Counted from the first letter of the stretch, positions 24,424 to 34,996 are shown. The stretch is 48,150 nucleotides of DNA from Prolixibacteraceae bacterium (GCA_947475715.1 CANJNY010000023.1:1-48150); one strand, 5' to 3'. Made by a program: numbers and translations. Notes: generated by a model not told the origin, from the sequence alone.

Positions 24424-25758
24424 TTAAGCTCCTGTGCGACCTTTAATACGACCTGATTTTAACAGCCCGTCATAATGGCGCATCAATAAATGACTTTCTA
24501 CCTGTTGAAGGGTATCGAGAATAACGCCTACAAGAATCAACAATGAGGTTCCTCCAAAGAAATGGGCAAACTCGGAATTCACACCCAACGCCATTGCAAA
24601 TGCAGGGAGAATAGTGATCAGACCCAGAAAGATGGAACCTGGTAATGTAATTCTTGACATGACATCATCGAGATATTCCGATGTTCTTTTTCCGGGTTTA
24701 ATACCGGGGATAAAACCTCCGTTCTTTTTCATATCATCAGACATCTGGTTAGGATTAACCGTAATGGCTGTGTAGAAATAGGTAAAGATAATAACCATCA
24801 GAAACATCGTAATGTTGTAAGCAAATCCCGTATAATCAGAGAATGATGACATCATTCGGCTCATTGTTTCAGACCCGAACAGTCCTGCAAGACTAATAGG
24901 TACAAACATAATTGCCTGGGCAAAAATGATTGGCATTACACCTGCTGCATTAACTTTCAATGGGATATACTGACGAACACCGCCGTATTGACGATTACCT
25001 ACAATCCTCTTGGCATATTGAACCGGAACTTTACGGGTACCCTGAACCAGGAGAATGGTAGCGGCGATTACGAAAAGGAAGATTATCATTTCAATAATGA
25101 TCATGATAAAACCCTTACCCTGTTCAGCCAGTCTGCTAGCAAATTCCTGAACCAATGAGTGAGGAAGACGTGCAATGATACCGATCATGATAATCATTGA
25201 GATTCCGTTTCCAATACCCTTGTCGGTAATACGCTCACCAAGCCACATGATAAACATGGAGCCGGCAGCCAAAACGATGGTAGAACTAACATTAAAAGAG
25301 AATGTTCCCATTACAAATGCAGATTCAGGTAACTGAAAACGCAGGTTTGCAAGGTAAGCCCAGCCCTGAAAAACCAGGATAATCACAGTCAGATAACGTG
25401 TCATCTGATTGATTTTGCGACGACCCGATTCACCCTCTTTTTGAAGACGCTGAATGTACGGAACCGCAAAACCCATAAGCTGGATTACGATCGAGGCACT
25501 GATGTAAGGCATGATTCCCAATGCAAAAATTGAAGCATTTGAAAATGCACCTCCGGAGAACATGTTTAATAATCCAAGAATTCCGTCTGAAGTCTGACTT
25601 CTTAACGATTCAAAATTGGCAGGATTTGGATCAATCCCGGGAAGGATGACAAATGAGCCAAAGCGGTAAACCGCCAACAGCAGCAGAGTCAATCCAAGCC
25701 GTGACCTTAAATCCTCAATTTTATAGATGTTCTTAAGAGTCTCGATTAGTTTTTTCAT
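24424..25758 (-). CDS. secY: Protein translocase subunit SecY
   Basis: 444 residues with ten predicted transmembrane helices; the channel of the Sec translocon. Signatures: LGIMPYISASIVIQLM with the plug region before it, GIGNGISMIIMIGI (TM5), and the cytosolic loop PGIKPGKRTSEYLDDV (loop C5) needed for SecA and ribosome contact. It is 5 bases after rplO and the last gene before the 439-base gap. Confidence 0.96.
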   Translation of the reverse strand: MKKLIETLKNIYKIEDLRSRLGLTLLLLAVYRFGSFVILPGIDPNPANFESLRSQTSDGILGLLNMFSGGAFSNASIFALGIMPYISASIVIQLMGFAVPYIQRLQKEGESGRRKINQMTRYLTVIILVFQGWAYLANLRFQLPESAFVMGTFSFNVSSTIVLAAGSMFIMWLGERITDKGIGNGISMIIMIGIIARLPHSLVQEFASRLAEQGKGFIMIIIEMIIFLFVIAATILLVQGTRKVPVQYAKRIVGNRQYGGVRQYIPLKVNAAGVMPIIFAQAIMFVPISLAGLFGSETMSRMMSSFSDYTGFAYNITMFLMVIIFTYFYTAITVNPNQMSDDMKKNGGFIPGIKPGKRTSEYLDDVMSRITLPGSIFLGLITILPAFAMALGVNSEFAHFFGGTSLLILVGVILDTLQQVESHLLMRHYDGLLKSGRIKGRTGA

Positions 25759-25763
25759 CCGGT

Positions 25764-26210
25764 TTAAAGTATTTCTGTAGTTCCTTCAAGTTTCTCAATA
25801 GCCTCTTTCGCGCTTTTTGAGAATGCATGAGCTGTTACATTCAGTTTCAAATTCAGTTCACCTTTGCCAAGAATTTTAACTTTATCGTTTTTCCCGGCGA
25901 AGCCAGCGTCCTGTAGGGACTGAAAGTCGATAACAGTCAGGCTGCTTTGTTCAGCCAATAATTGTAAAGAACTAAGATTGACACCTTTGTATTCAACCCT
26001 ATTTACATTTCTGAAACCAAATTTTGGTACGGTACGCTGCAGTGGCATCTGGCCACCCTGGAAGCTCCGTTTCGATTTGTAACCTGACCTGGATTTAGCT
26101 CCCTTATGACCGCGGGTAGATGTACCGCCATGACCGGAACCTTGTCCGCGGCCAATACGTTTCTCTTTCTTGGTGGAACCTTCGGCAGGTTTTAAATTAT
26201 GCAATTCCAT
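25764..26210 (-). CDS. rplO: 50S ribosomal protein L15
   Basis: 148 residues. The Gly/Arg/Lys-rich extension RIGRGQGSGHGGTSTRGHKG and SRSGYKSKRSFQGGQMPLQR, which threads into 23S rRNA, precedes a globular C-terminal domain (VKILGKGELNLKLNVTAHAF). Length and order are standard; 12 bases after rpmD. Confidence 0.95.
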   Translation of the reverse strand: MELHNLKPAEGSTKKEKRIGRGQGSGHGGTSTRGHKGAKSRSGYKSKRSFQGGQMPLQRTVPKFGFRNVNRVEYKGVNLSSLQLLAEQSSLTVIDFQSLQDAGFAGKNDKVKILGKGELNLKLNVTAHAFSKSAKEAIEKLEGTTEIL

Positions 26211-26222
26211 ATCTAAAGAATA

Positions 26223-26408
26223 TTATTCGTTAACTTCTTCAACCCTTAAAAGGTGTTGTAGTTTTCTTACCATACCTAAAATTTCGGGGGAAGCATTTTG
26301 TTCAACCGGACGGTTTAACTTGCCTAACCCGAGGGCTTCCATGATCTTTTTCTGAGATTTAGTAGCGCCTATAGCACTTTTCCATTGTGTAATACGAATC
26401 CTTTTCAT
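26223..26408 (-). CDS. rpmD: 50S ribosomal protein L30
   Basis: 61 residues with the L30 core KRIRITQWKSAIGATKSQKK and LGLGKLNRPVEQ, in the short bacterial form. L30 is absent from some bacteria, so its retention in the spc segment is informative. It lies 11 bases after rpsE. Confidence 0.94.
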   Translation of the reverse strand: MKRIRITQWKSAIGATKSQKKIMEALGLGKLNRPVEQNASPEILGMVRKLQHLLRVEEVNE

Positions 26409-26419
26409 GTTTCTTATAA

Positions 26420-26935
26420 TTATCCGTTAAACACTTTATCCAGCGCTACACCGCGATGTTCGGCTACAGTATAGGCATCACGTAATTCAAGTAATGCAGC
26501 AAATGTAGCTTTCACAAGGTTGTGAGGGTTAGACGATCCTTTTGACTTTGCAAGAATATCATGTATGCCAACACTTTCGAGTACAGCACGCATAGCACCA
26601 CCTGCCTTAACTCCGGTACCTGAAGAAGCGGGTTTAAGCAGAACGTTAGCTCCGCCAAATTTCGCCTCCTGGGTGTGAGGGATAGTTCCGTTAATAACGG
26701 GCACTTTCACGAGGTTTTTCTTAGCAGCATCAACGCCCTTGGCGATAGCTGCTGTTACTTCACTGGCTTTACCAAGACCCCAGCCCACAATTCCGTCTTC
26801 GTTGCCTACAACGACGATAGCTGAAAAGCTGAATGTTCTACCACCTTTGGTGACTTTTGTGACGCGGTTAATTGCTACTAACCGATCTTTAAGCTCGAGA
26901 TCGCTGGTTTTAACTTTTTTAATATTTTTCGCCAT
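26420..26935 (-). CDS. rpsE: 30S ribosomal protein S5
   Basis: 171 residues. The double-stranded RNA-binding-like N-terminal domain shows [20 protein letters not shown] and [17 protein letters not shown]; the C-terminal domain starts at [21 protein letters not shown]5 sits at the mRNA entry tunnel and affects accuracy. 5-base gap after rplR. Confidence 0.96.
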   Translation of the reverse strand: MAKNIKKVKTSDLELKDRLVAINRVTKVTKGGRTFSFSAIVVVGNEDGIVGWGLGKASEVTAAIAKGVDAAKKNLVKVPVINGTIPHTQEAKFGGANVLLKPASSGTGVKAGGAMRAVLESVGIHDILAKSKGSSNPHNLVKATFAALLELRDAYTVAEHRGVALDKVFNG

Positions 26936-26940
26936 AATGC

Positions 26941-27297
26941 TTAGAATTTTAAACCTCCTTCACGTGCCGCGTCAGCAACTGCTTTCACACGCCCATGATA
27001 TAAATAACCTCCACGGTCAAATTTAACAACACTGATACCGGCAGCAAGAGCCTTTTCTGCAGCAAGTTTACCAACAAGGGCAGCCTTTTCTGTTTTATTC
27101 CCTGCCGTAGCAACAATATCCTTATTCAATGAAGAAACTGACAATAAGGTTTTTCCCGCTACATCATCAACAAACTGCACATAAACCTGTGTATTGCTGC
27201 GATAAACGCATAAGCGGGGAACCCCGTTCGTTCCGGAAACTACTTTTCTGATTCGTTTGCGGATTCTTTCTCTTCTTTCTAATTTTGTGAGAGCCAT
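26941..27297 (-). CDS. rplR: 50S ribosomal protein L18
   Basis: 118 residues, 5S rRNA-binding. A basic N-terminus ([20 protein letters not shown]) is followed by [19 protein letters not shown] and ends [20 protein letters not shown] and EGGLKF, the conserved L18 terminus. 15-base gap from rplF. Confidence 0.96.
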   Translation of the reverse strand: MALTKLERRERIRKRIRKVVSGTNGVPRLCVYRSNTQVYVQFVDDVAGKTLLSVSSLNKDIVATAGNKTEKAALVGKLAAEKALAAGISVVKFDRGGYLYHGRVKAVADAAREGGLKF

Positions 27298-27312
27298 AAC
27301 TTATAAAGTCAA

Positions 27313-27870
27313 TTATTTTTTAGAAGCCGTTTTACCAGCTTTACGACGAAGTTTTTCGCCAACAAATTTAACACCTTTCCCTTTATACGGCTCCGGCAAA
27401 CGGAATGATCTGATCTTTGCAGCAACATGACCAATCAATTGCTTGTCGGCACTGTTAAGTGTAATGATTGGATTTGCACGTTTATCCGTTACAGCTAAAA
27501 CCTTAACCTCTTCGGGAATCTGTAAATAAGTATGGTGAGAAAATCCAAGAACCAAATCTAAAATCTGACCCTGTGATTCTGCACGATAACCTACCCCAAC
27601 GAGTTCAAGTTTAACTTCATAACCTTTAGACACTCCAACAACCATGTTGTTCAGGAGCGAGCGGTACAACCCGTGCATCGCACGGTGACGTTTTTGTTCA
27701 GTAGGGCGTTTAACCACCATCTGATTTGCTTCTATAGCAATTTCCAGATCGGGATCAACCTTCTGAGAAAGTGTTCCTAATGGTCCCTTAACGGTTACCA
27801 TATTTTCCTTGGTTACGTTTATTGTAACTCCTGCAGGGACTTCAATTGGTAGTTTTCCTATCCTTGACAT
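27313..27870 (-). CDS. rplF: 50S ribosomal protein L6
   Basis: 185 residues with two repeated L6 domains: SRIGKLPIEVPAGVTINVTK at the start, GVGYRAESQGQILDLVLGFS at mid-protein and LPEPYKGKGVKFVGEKLRRK with a basic tail at the C-terminus. It contacts the sarcin-ricin loop region, near the factor-binding centre. 16 bases after rpsH. Confidence 0.96.
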   Translation of the reverse strand: MSRIGKLPIEVPAGVTINVTKENMVTVKGPLGTLSQKVDPDLEIAIEANQMVVKRPTEQKRHRAMHGLYRSLLNNMVVGVSKGYEVKLELVGVGYRAESQGQILDLVLGFSHHTYLQIPEEVKVLAVTDKRANPIITLNSADKQLIGHVAAKIRSFRLPEPYKGKGVKFVGEKLRRKAGKTASKK

Positions 27871-27886
27871 TGTAATTCCTCCTCAA

Positions 27887-28285
27887 TTAATAAACATAAC
27901 ATAATACTTCCCCACCTACATTCAAATCTTTGGCTTCCTTGTCGGTGATAACACCTTTGGAAGTTGAGATGATAGCTACACCCAGGCCGTTTAATACACG
28001 TGGCACATTTTCTGTATCGCAATATTTGCGAAGACCAGGTTTAGAAGCACGTTTCAGCGATTTGATTGCTGAGGTACCATCGGCTGGATGATATTTCAGG
28101 GCTATTTTAATGCTTCCCTGATAGTTTACCTCTTCGTCGAATTTGTAATTAAGAATATACCCTTTTTCCTTCAGAATTTTGGTAATCTCTTTTTTAATGT
28201 TCGAAGCAGGTATTTCCACGACTTTATGTTTTGCCTTAATGGCATTACGAAGTCTGGTTAGATAATCTGCAATAGGATCCGTCAT
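27887..28285 (-). CDS. rpsH: 30S ribosomal protein S8
   Basis: 132 residues. Signatures: [20 protein letters not shown] and a C-terminal domain with [20 protein letters not shown] and [17 protein letters not shown] 16S-binding assembly protein which in E. coli represses the spc operon; no mimic of its rRNA site was recognised in the spacers here. Confidence 0.96.
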   Translation of the reverse strand: MTDPIADYLTRLRNAIKAKHKVVEIPASNIKKEITKILKEKGYILNYKFDEEVNYQGSIKIALKYHPADGTSAIKSLKRASKPGLRKYCDTENVPRVLNGLGVAIISTSKGVITDKEAKDLNVGGEVLCYVY

Positions 28286-28305
28286 TTTGTAAAAAATTTA
28301 AACGA

Positions 28306-28575
28306 TTACCAACTAGCTTTTTTAATTCCGGGAATTAATCCGGCAGATGCCATTTCGCGGAACTGAATACGCGAAACGCCAAACTGGCGCATATATCCTT
28401 TAGGACGACCTGTCAGCTTACAGCGATTGTGTAAACGGGTAGCAGCCGAATTGCGTGGCAACTGACTCATTCCGATATAATCTCCTTCAGCTTTAAGACG
28501 GGCTCTTTTCTCTGCATACCTTTCAACAAGCTTAGCGCGTTTAACTTCGCGGGCTTTTAATGATTCTTTAGCCAT
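28306..28575 (-). CDS. rpsN: 30S ribosomal protein S14 (zinc-free form)
   Basis: 89 residues, the C-minus type without CxxC pairs: [20 protein letters not shown] and [17 protein letters not shown]. It is longer than the 61-residue zinc form. Together with the C-minus L36 it means both zinc-variable proteins of this operon are zinc-independent. 5 bases after rplE. Confidence 0.95.
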   Translation of the reverse strand: MAKESLKAREVKRAKLVERYAEKRARLKAEGDYIGMSQLPRNSAATRLHNRCKLTGRPKGYMRQFGVSRIQFREMASAGLIPGIKKASW

Positions 28576-28580
28576 AACAA

Positions 28581-29138
28581 TTAATTCTTTTTAGCGTTCT
28601 TGAAAGGTAATCCAAAATTCTTAAGCAGCGCATAGCCCTCTTCGTCAGTATTGGCGGTAGTAACAAAGGTGATATTATAACCATTCATTTTGGTTACTTT
28701 ATCTAAAAGGATTTCAGGGAAAATGATCTGCTCGGTAACACCAAGTGTATAATTTCCACGTCCATCGAATTTATCTGAGATACCTTTGAAGTCACGAATA
28801 CGGGGAAGTGCAATACTTACAAGCCTTTCCAAAAATTCGTACATTTTGTCTGCGCGTAGGGTAACCCGTACACCGATAGGCATTTTTTTACGAAGTTTGA
28901 AGTTGGCAATATCCTTTTTGGATAATGTAGTAACTGCCTTTTGTCCGGTGATTGTAGTCAATTCCTCGATTGCAACCTCCATGATTTTTTTATCGGCAAT
29001 AGCAGAACCAACACCTTGGTTGATTATGATTTTCTCGAGTGAAGGGACCTGCATAACGGATTTGTATCCGAATTCTTTTTGCATCACAGGTACGATCTCT
29101 TCGCGAAACTTCTGCTTTAAAGTAGGTATATGAGCCAT
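28581..29138 (-). CDS. rplE: 50S ribosomal protein L5
   Basis: 185 residues; binds 5S rRNA and contacts P-site tRNA. Signatures: [40 protein letters not shown] and [20 protein letters not shown], and [16 protein letters not shown] at the C-terminus. Start overlaps the rplX stop by one base (TAATG), so translation is probably coupled. Confidence 0.96.
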   Translation of the reverse strand: MAHIPTLKQKFREEIVPVMQKEFGYKSVMQVPSLEKIIINQGVGSAIADKKIMEVAIEELTTITGQKAVTTLSKKDIANFKLRKKMPIGVRVTLRADKMYEFLERLVSIALPRIRDFKGISDKFDGRGNYTLGVTEQIIFPEILLDKVTKMNGYNITFVTTANTDEEGYALLKNFGLPFKNAKKN

Positions 29139-29461
29139 TATTTAATCTCCTCCCCTGATTTTTTTGAATAGCGAACTAATTTTCCCTTAGCGTCAAGGCG
29201 GCGGCCTATACGGGTTGGTTTACCTGATTTAGGATCTTTTAGCATCAGATTTGAAACGTGAATTGTAGCTTCCTGTTTGATGATACCACCCTGAGGACTC
29301 TTAGCATTGGGTTTGGTATGCTTAGACACCAGATTAACCCCTTCCACAATAGCGCGTTCGTCTTCGCGAACAACTTCAAGGACTTTTCCTGATTGTCCTT
29401 TTGAGTTGCCGGAAATAACCACTACCGTGTCTCCTTTTTTTATGTGTAACTTTTTCTGCAT
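29138..29461 (-). CDS. rplX: 50S ribosomal protein L24
   Basis: 107 residues with an N-terminal KOW motif, [20 protein letters not shown], a following [20 protein letters not shown] loop and [21 protein letters not shown]-type tail residues. Assembly initiator for the 50S subunit. It is 12 bases after rplN and overlaps rplE by one base. Confidence 0.95.
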   Translation of the reverse strand: MQKKLHIKKGDTVVVISGNSKGQSGKVLEVVREDERAIVEGVNLVSKHTKPNAKSPQGGIIKQEATIHVSNLMLKDPKSGKPTRIGRRLDAKGKLVRYSKKSGEEIK

Positions 29462-29473
29462 AGTCTGAATAGA

Positions 29474-29839
29474 TTAAAGTACTTCAGGAGCTAATGAGAC
29501 GATCTTCATGAAATTATCGCGTAACTCGCGGGCTACCGGGCCGAAAATACGGGTTCCCCGCATTTCACCGGCAGCGTTAAGTAACACGACTGCGTTATCG
29601 TCGAAACGGATGTACGATCCGTCAGCCCGGCGTACCTCTTTGGAGGTGCGCACGACAACCGCTTTCGAAACCGTCCCCTTCTTCATATCGCTTCCAGGCA
29701 GGGCATTTTTAACAGTCACGACAATTTTGTCTCCAACACTGGCATAGCGCTTGCGGGTACCTCCTAAAACACGGATTACCAAAGCTTCTTTTGCACCGCT
29801 GTTATCTGCGACTGTACAACGTGATTCTTGCTGTATCAT
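29474..29839 (-). CDS. rplN: 50S ribosomal protein L14
   Basis: 121 residues. Beta-barrel signatures [20 protein letters not shown] at the start and [20 protein letters not shown] with [20 protein letters not shown] near the end. It forms an intersubunit bridge and is the docking site for the silencing factor RsfS. 3-base gap to the upstream rpsQ stop. Confidence 0.96.
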   Translation of the reverse strand: MIQQESRCTVADNSGAKEALVIRVLGGTRKRYASVGDKIVVTVKNALPGSDMKKGTVSKAVVVRTSKEVRRADGSYIRFDDNAVVLLNAAGEMRGTRIFGPVARELRDNFMKIVSLAPEVL

Positions 29840-29842
29840 GGC

Positions 29843-30100
29843 TTATTTCGCTCTTTCTAAAATTTTAACTAATCTCCAGCCCTTCTGTTTCGACAGTGGG
29901 CGTGTTTCCATTATTAATACGGTATCCCCGATGTTGCAGTCGTTCTTCTCGTCGTGTGCATAGAATTTGGTAGTCCTGTTTACGAATTTACCGTAAATAG
30001 GATGTTTTTCTTTCCCTTTCTCTGCTACAACAATGGTTTTTTCCATTTTGTCACTGACAACAACACCAATACGCTCTTTCCTAAGATTCCTGGTTTCCAT
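29843..30100 (-). CDS. rpsQ: 30S ribosomal protein S17
   Basis: 85 residues from [20 protein letters not shown], an OB-fold 16S-binding protein; core [20 protein letters not shown] and C-terminal [20 protein letters not shown]. An ATG two codons earlier (30104-30106, adding Met-Thr) is also possible. The METRNL start was chosen as it equals the 85-residue length I recall for Bacteroides S17. Confidence 0.93.
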   Translation of the reverse strand: METRNLRKERIGVVVSDKMEKTIVVAEKGKEKHPIYGKFVNRTTKFYAHDEKNDCNIGDTVLIMETRPLSKQKGWRLVKILERAK

Positions 30101-30108
30101 AGTCATAA

Positions 30109-30303
30109 TTAATTTTCAAGTTGACGTTTACGTAATTCAGTATTCAGGCGAGCGATGTTTTTGCGGGTAAACCGTATCTTCATCGGATTCTCAAGAGGAT
30201 TTACGCTGTGGTTTAAACACATACGGATATACTCTTCTTTTGTTATAGAAATCTTTTCGATGATTTCAGCTGTTGTTAATTCTATGATCTCAGAATTTTT
30301 CAT
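30109..30303 (-). CDS. rpmC: 50S ribosomal protein L29
   Basis: 64 residues, two-helix hairpin: [20 protein letters not shown] and [20 protein letters not shown] with [10 protein letters not shown]. It lies at the exit tunnel, close to the binding site of trigger factor and SRP. It overlaps rplP by one base and precedes rpsQ. Confidence 0.93.
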   Translation of the reverse strand: MKNSEIIELTTAEIIEKISITKEEYIRMCLNHSVNPLENPMKIRFTRKNIARLNTELRKRQLEN

Positions 30304-30737
30304 TATTCGGTAATTGAAGATTCAACAAAATCGCGTCTAACAACAAATCTGGTAGTAATTGGCAGTTTTTGAGCTGCCAAACGTAATGCCTCTTTTGCAA
30401 GCAGGAACGGAACACCTTCGACTTCGATGATAATGCGCCCCGGAGTAACCGTAGCGACAAAACCTTCAGGAGCTCCCTTTCCTTTACCCATACGAACCTC
30501 TGCAGGTTTTTTGGTAATTGGTTTATCGGGAAATATACGAATCCAAATTTGACCCTGACGCTGCATATGCCGCGTAACCGCGACCCTGGCTGCCTCAATC
30601 TGGCGACCGGTGATCCATGCTGTTTCCAGGCATTTTATGCCAAAAGAACCAAATGATAACTGATTTCCACGACCAGCGTTTCCTTTCAGTTTGCCCTTTT
30701 GTACTCTTCTAAATTTTACTTTTTTCGGTTGTAACAT
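30303..30737 (-). CDS. rplP: 50S ribosomal protein L16
   Basis: 144 residues. Signatures: [60 protein letters not shown] and [20 protein letters not shown]. It organises A-site elements and the 5S region. 21 bases after rpsC and overlapping rpmC by one base. Confidence 0.96.
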   Translation of the reverse strand: MLQPKKVKFRRVQKGKLKGNAGRGNQLSFGSFGIKCLETAWITGRQIEAARVAVTRHMQRQGQIWIRIFPDKPITKKPAEVRMGKGKGAPEGFVATVTPGRIIIEVEGVPFLLAKEALRLAAQKLPITTRFVVRRDFVESSITE

Positions 30738-30758
30738 CTTTTTTAGCTTTGTCGATGA

Positions 30759-31490
30759 TTACTTTTTACGTTTTTTAAACCCACCTTTACCGTGTTCGGC
30801 TGCAGGGCGGTTTGGTCCACGTTGTTGCTGTACAGATTGTCCTACATTTGGAGAAAGGTCGCGTTTCCCGTAGATTTCTCCACGGCAAATCCAAACTTTT
30901 ACACCAATCAGACCTGTCTTTGTCAACGCTTCAGCAAGTGCATAATCGATATCGGCTCTAAGTGTGTGTAAAGGTGTTCTACCGTCCTTGTACATTTCCG
31001 AGCGGGCCATTTCGGCGCCGTTCAGACGTCCGGAGACCTGAACTTTAATCCCTTCAGCACCCATTCTCATGGTAGAAGCAATCGACATTTTAGTGGCACG
31101 TCGGTAGGCAATTTTGCCTTCGACCTGACGGGCGATATTACTGGCTACAATCTGAGCATCCAATTCGGGGCGTTTGATCTCAAAAATATTGATCTGCACC
31201 TCTTTCTTGGTGATCTTCTTAAGCTCTTCTTTCAGTTTATCAACCTCCTGGCCACCTTTACCAATAATAATACCCGGTCTTGAAGTGTGAACAGTTATGG
31301 TTATAAGCTTCAGTGTGCGCTCAATGATGATCCTTGATATGCTTGCTTTTGAAAGCCTGGCATTCAGATAACCTCTGATTTTGTGGTCTTCGACCAGTTT
31401 ATCACCATAATCGTTACCTCCGAACCAGTTGGAATCCCATCCTCTAATGATTCCAAGCCTATTTGAAATCGGATTTACTTTTTGTCCCAT
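30759..31490 (-). CDS. rpsC: 30S ribosomal protein S3
   Basis: 243 residues. Type II KH domain with [20 protein letters not shown] (GXXG-type loop) and C-terminal domain [20 protein letters not shown], then a basic tail ([20 protein letters not shown] and KKRKK) longer than in many species. Part of the mRNA entry tunnel. 4-base gap after rplV. Confidence 0.96.
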   Translation of the reverse strand: MGQKVNPISNRLGIIRGWDSNWFGGNDYGDKLVEDHKIRGYLNARLSKASISRIIIERTLKLITITVHTSRPGIIIGKGGQEVDKLKEELKKITKKEVQINIFEIKRPELDAQIVASNIARQVEGKIAYRRATKMSIASTMRMGAEGIKVQVSGRLNGAEMARSEMYKDGRTPLHTLRADIDYALAEALTKTGLIGVKVWICRGEIYGKRDLSPNVGQSVQQQRGPNRPAAEHGKGGFKKRKK

Positions 31491-31494
31491 ACTA

Positions 31495-31911
31495 TTATTT
31501 GGTATTTTCTGCTACAACATTTTTACTTGCCAAACGGACAGTTACGTGATTCGAACGCTTGCGAATCCGGTGACCGCGACCCTGCGGAGCAGGACGTAAC
31601 CGTTTTAGCATGCGGGCAGAATCTACAAAAACTTCCTGCACGTATAGGTTGCTTTCTTCGAGTCTAACCCCTTCATTCTTGGCTTGCCAGTTGGCAATAG
31701 CCGAAAGAAGGAGTTTCTCTACTCTGCGTGAAGCCTCTTTCGAGGAGAACTTCAGAACGTCAAGTGCACGGTTTACCGCCATTCCACGAATCATATCGGT
31801 AACCAAACGCATCTTACGCGGTGAAGTTGGGACATCGTGCAGAACAGCCTGGAATCTGGCGGCCTTTGCTTCTTTAAGCAACTCAGCGCTTTTCTTTTTT
31901 CTAGAACCCAT
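31495..31911 (-). CDS. rplV: 50S ribosomal protein L22
   Basis: 138 residues, about 25 longer than E. coli L22 because of an N-terminal extension ([20 protein letters not shown]). Core: [20 protein letters not shown] and the tunnel-lining beta-hairpin segment [20 protein letters not shown], where macrolide-resistance changes occur; no abnormality seen. 43 bases after rpsS. Confidence 0.94.
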   Translation of the reverse strand: MGSRKKKSAELLKEAKAARFQAVLHDVPTSPRKMRLVTDMIRGMAVNRALDVLKFSSKEASRRVEKLLLSAIANWQAKNEGVRLEESNLYVQEVFVDSARMLKRLRPAPQGRGHRIRKRSNHVTVRLASKNVVAENTK

Positions 31912-31954
31912 CTTGGTACTTTTTACTACTATTATACATTTCCCCGTTCATGGC

Positions 31955-32224
31955 TTATCGTTTTTTATTACCGCCATGTCCCCTGAAGGTGCGGGTAGGA
32001 GCAAATTCCCCTAATTTATGACCAACCATATTCTCAGTTACGTAAACAGGGATAAATTTATTCCCGTTGTGAACTGCAATTGTGTGACCAACAAAATCCG
32101 GAGAAATCATCGAATGTCTTGCCCACGTTTTTACGACTGACTTTTTGTCTGCTTCATTCAGAACCAGAACTTTTTTCTCTAACTTAAAGTCAATAAAAGG
32201 GCCTTTTTTAAGCGAACGACTCAT
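31955..32224 (-). CDS. rpsS: 30S ribosomal protein S19
   Basis: 89 residues: [40 protein letters not shown] and [20 protein letters not shown], complete and canonical. Head protein paired with S13. 27 bases after rplB. Confidence 0.96.
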   Translation of the reverse strand: MSRSLKKGPFIDFKLEKKVLVLNEADKKSVVKTWARHSMISPDFVGHTIAVHNGNKFIPVYVTENMVGHKLGEFAPTRTFRGHGGNKKR

Positions 32225-32251
32225 AATCTACTTTTCTTTTATAATTAGTGA

Positions 32252-33079
32252 TTACTTTTTCCTACGTTCAATGATATACCTGGAAGATGCTTTCTTCTTC
32301 GAACGGGTTTTAAATCCTTTCGCAAGTAATCCTTTACGTGAACGTGGGTGACCACCGGAAGCACGGCCTTCTCCACCACCCATTGGGTGATCGACAGGGT
32401 TCATAACAACACCGCGGACCCTAGGACGACGTCCTTGCCAACGGCTTCTACCGGCTTTACCTGATCTCTCAAGGCCATGGTCTGAGTTTCCGACGGTACC
32501 TACCGTTGCACGGCATGTAACTAATACCATACGGGATTCGCCAGAGGGGAGCTTTATGATGGCATATCGTCCTTCACGCGAGGTAAGTTGCGCATATGTA
32601 CCGGCTGACCGGGCCATGATGCCTCCCTGTCCGGGATGCAACTCAATGTTATGAACGATTGTACCAAGAGGTATTTTGGCTAATGGAAGTGCATTACCGA
32701 TTTCGGGAGCTACTTCTGCACCAGAAAGAACGGATTGTCCCACCTGGAGACCATTCGGTGCAAGCATGTAACGTTTTTCCCCATCGGCATAGATCAAAAG
32801 TGCAATCCGAGCCGTACGATTTGGATCGTACTGAATCGAATCTACTCGTGCCGGAATACCGTCTTTCTCTCTCTTGAAATCGATCACACGGTATTTCCTC
32901 TTATGCCCTCCACCTATATACCTCATTGTCATTTTACCGGCACTATTGCGACCGCCGGTACTCTTCATGGGCCTTAACAATGATTTTTCAGGTGTGTTGC
33001 CAGTTGTAACGGTCTCAAAGGTACCTGCAATCTTGTGCCTTTGTCCCGGAGTTACTGGTTTTAACTTTCTAACTGCCAT
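32252..33079 (-). CDS. rplB: 50S ribosomal protein L2
   Basis: 275 residues. Signatures: [40 protein letters not shown] and [20 protein letters not shown] with the conserved His near the peptidyl-transferase centre; ends in a basic tail ([14 protein letters not shown]). 8 bases after rplW. Confidence 0.97.
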   Translation of the reverse strand: MAVRKLKPVTPGQRHKIAGTFETVTTGNTPEKSLLRPMKSTGGRNSAGKMTMRYIGGGHKRKYRVIDFKREKDGIPARVDSIQYDPNRTARIALLIYADGEKRYMLAPNGLQVGQSVLSGAEVAPEIGNALPLAKIPLGTIVHNIELHPGQGGIMARSAGTYAQLTSREGRYAIIKLPSGESRMVLVTCRATVGTVGNSDHGLERSGKAGRSRWQGRRPRVRGVVMNPVDHPMGGGEGRASGGHPRSRKGLLAKGFKTRSKKKASSRYIIERRKK

Positions 33080-33087
33080 CTCTTAAT

Positions 33088-33381
33088 TTAGATATTGCTG
33101 TAAAAATCAATACTATCTCCTTCGGATAATGTAACGAGTGCTTTCTTATAAGCATTCATCCTTCCGCTAATAACCCCACCTTTTGTAAAGCGGGATTTTA
33201 ATTTTCCGGCATACACCATTGTATTAACGGTGACAACCTTAACACCATAGATCTCCTCTACGGCTTTTTTGATCTCGTGCTTGTTTGCCTTCTTATCTAC
33301 CCTGAAACCATAACGGTTATACTTCTCCGTTATGAGGTTCATTTTCTCGGTTACGATGGGGCGAATCAAAATATCTAACAT
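33088..33381 (-). CDS. rplW: 50S ribosomal protein L23
   Basis: 97 residues: DILIRPIVTEKMNLITEKYN, VDKKANKHEIKKAVEEIYGV and VNTMVYAGKLKSRFTKGGVI. It is the chaperone and SRP docking protein at the tunnel exit. 11 bases after rplD. Confidence 0.95.
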   Translation of the reverse strand: MLDILIRPIVTEKMNLITEKYNRYGFRVDKKANKHEIKKAVEEIYGVKVVTVNTMVYAGKLKSRFTKGGVISGRMNAYKKALVTLSEGDSIDFYSNI

Positions 33382-33392
33382 TGTCTTACGCG

Positions 33393-34022
33393 TTAAATCT
33401 TAAATAGTTCTTCCACTTTATTCACAGAACTTTCAACCAAAATGATCTTGTTGGCGCGCATAATCTTATAAGTGCTTAATTCTGAGGCAATTACAATCTC
33501 TACGTTCTGTAAATTTCTGGATGACAAATATATATTTTTATTTGCTTCCGATAACACAATTAATGATTTTTTATCACTAAGATTCAGATTATTCTGAATC
33601 GCTACAAATTCTTTCGTTTTTGGAGCGTCAAAAGAAAAATCTTCCATTACCATAATGCTATTGGCCTGTGCTTTGTAGGTCAGTGCCGATTTACGTGCAA
33701 GCTCTTTGAGCTTTTTGTTCAGCTTGAAGTGGTAGTCTCTTGGACGGGGACCGAAAATACGTCCTCCACCGCGGATTGTACCAGATTTCCGGCTTCCTGC
33801 ACGTGCACCACCTGTACCTTTTTGACGTTTGATCTTACGGGTTGATCCCGCAATTTCACCACGATCTTTAGCTTTGTGCGTTCCCTGACGTTGATTGGCC
33901 AGGTATTGCTTCACGTCGAGATAAATGGCGTGATCGTTGGGTTCTACCGCATAGATTTCTGGACTCAGCTCTATGTTTCTGCCGGTTTCCTGCCCTGCTT
34001 TATTAAAGATTGCGATTTCCAT
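33393..34022 (-). CDS. rplD: 50S ribosomal protein L4
   Basis: 209 residues. The tunnel loop is visible in GEIAGSTRKIKRQKGTGGAR and AGSRKSGTIRGGGRIFGPRP, followed by RDYHFKLNKKLKELARKSAL. In E. coli L4 autoregulates the S10 operon; the leader here shows no clear equivalent. One-base overlap (stop/start) with rplC. Confidence 0.95.
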   Translation of the reverse strand: MEIAIFNKAGQETGRNIELSPEIYAVEPNDHAIYLDVKQYLANQRQGTHKAKDRGEIAGSTRKIKRQKGTGGARAGSRKSGTIRGGGRIFGPRPRDYHFKLNKKLKELARKSALTYKAQANSIMVMEDFSFDAPKTKEFVAIQNNLNLSDKKSLIVLSEANKNIYLSSRNLQNVEIVIASELSTYKIMRANKIILVESSVNKVEELFKI

Positions 34023-34639
34023 TACTTCTCAAGGATTAAGTATGAACCATTAGGTCCCGGAACGGAACCCTTAACTATCACCAGATTATTCTCAGGAATA
34101 ACTTTCAAAACTTCGATGTTCTGAACAGTTACCTTGATTCCACCATGGCGTCCTGCCATACGCATTCCTTTGAATACGCGTGAAGGATACGATGATGCAC
34201 CAACAGATCCAGGTGCACGCAGCCTGTTGTGCTGGCCGTGTGTGCTCTCGCCTACGCCACCAAAACCGTGACGGCGAACAACACCCTGAAATCCTTTACC
34301 TTTTGAATACCCGGTGATGTCGATTAGATCGGTAGCTACCAATACATCTACTGTAATGATATCTCCAAGTTTTACATCACTTCCGAAGCTGTCGAATTCA
34401 ACAACCTTTTTCTTCGGAGCGGTACCGGCCTTTTTAAAGTGGCCGATTTCGGGCTTTGTCGCATGTTTCTCTTTCTTATCCAGAAAGCCTAACTGAATCG
34501 CTTGATAACCATCTTTTTCGATGGTTCGAATCTGCGATACAGCACATGGACCAGCCTCGATCACAGTGCATGGGATGTTTTTCCCCTCAACACTGAATAC
34601 GGAAGTCATTCCGATTTTCTTTCCAATTAATCCTGGCAT
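34022..34639 (-). CDS. rplC: 50S ribosomal protein L3
   Basis: 205 residues: [20 protein letters not shown] at the start and [20 protein letters not shown] with [20 protein letters not shown], the loop reaching the peptidyl-transferase centre. Complete; 26 bases after rpsJ. Confidence 0.96.
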   Translation of the reverse strand: MPGLIGKKIGMTSVFSVEGKNIPCTVIEAGPCAVSQIRTIEKDGYQAIQLGFLDKKEKHATKPEIGHFKKAGTAPKKKVVEFDSFGSDVKLGDIITVDVLVATDLIDITGYSKGKGFQGVVRRHGFGGVGESTHGQHNRLRAPGSVGASSYPSRVFKGMRMAGRHGGIKVTVQNIEVLKVIPENNLVIVKGSVPGPNGSYLILEK

Positions 34640-34665
34640 TTTTTACTGATTAAGCAGTTTAATAA

Positions 34666-34971
34666 TTACACTTTAATTTCTACCTCGACACCACTTGGTA
34701 ATTCAAGTTTCATTAGGGCATCGATCGTTTTAGCGGTACTACTGTAAATGTCGATCAACCTTTTGTAGGATGACAGTTCGAATTGCTCCCTTGATTTTTT
34801 ATTTACAAAGGTGGCTCTCAAAACAGTAAATATTCTACGGTGTGTTGGAAGTGGAATTGGTCCGCTTACAATAGCTCCCGTTGATTTTACGGTTTTGACA
34901 ATCTTCTCAGCTGACTTGTCAACCAGATTGTGATCGTACGATTTCAGTTTGATTCTAATTCTCTGACTCAT
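34666..34971 (-). CDS. rpsJ: 30S ribosomal protein S10 (NusE)
   Basis: 101 residues from [20 protein letters not shown] to [11 protein letters not shown], with [20 protein letters not shown] in the middle. It is also a transcription antitermination factor (NusE). The ATG at 34969-34971 is used; an upstream in-frame ATG at 35097 would run 100 bases into fusA and add residues unrelated to S10. 25 bases after fusA, with no tuf gene between them. Confidence 0.95.
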   Translation of the reverse strand: MSQRIRIKLKSYDHNLVDKSAEKIVKTVKSTGAIVSGPIPLPTHRRIFTVLRATFVNKKSREQFELSSYKRLIDIYSSTAKTIDALMKLELPSGVEVEIKV

Positions 34972-34996
34972 GATAAGAACGTATTTATGTATTGTT

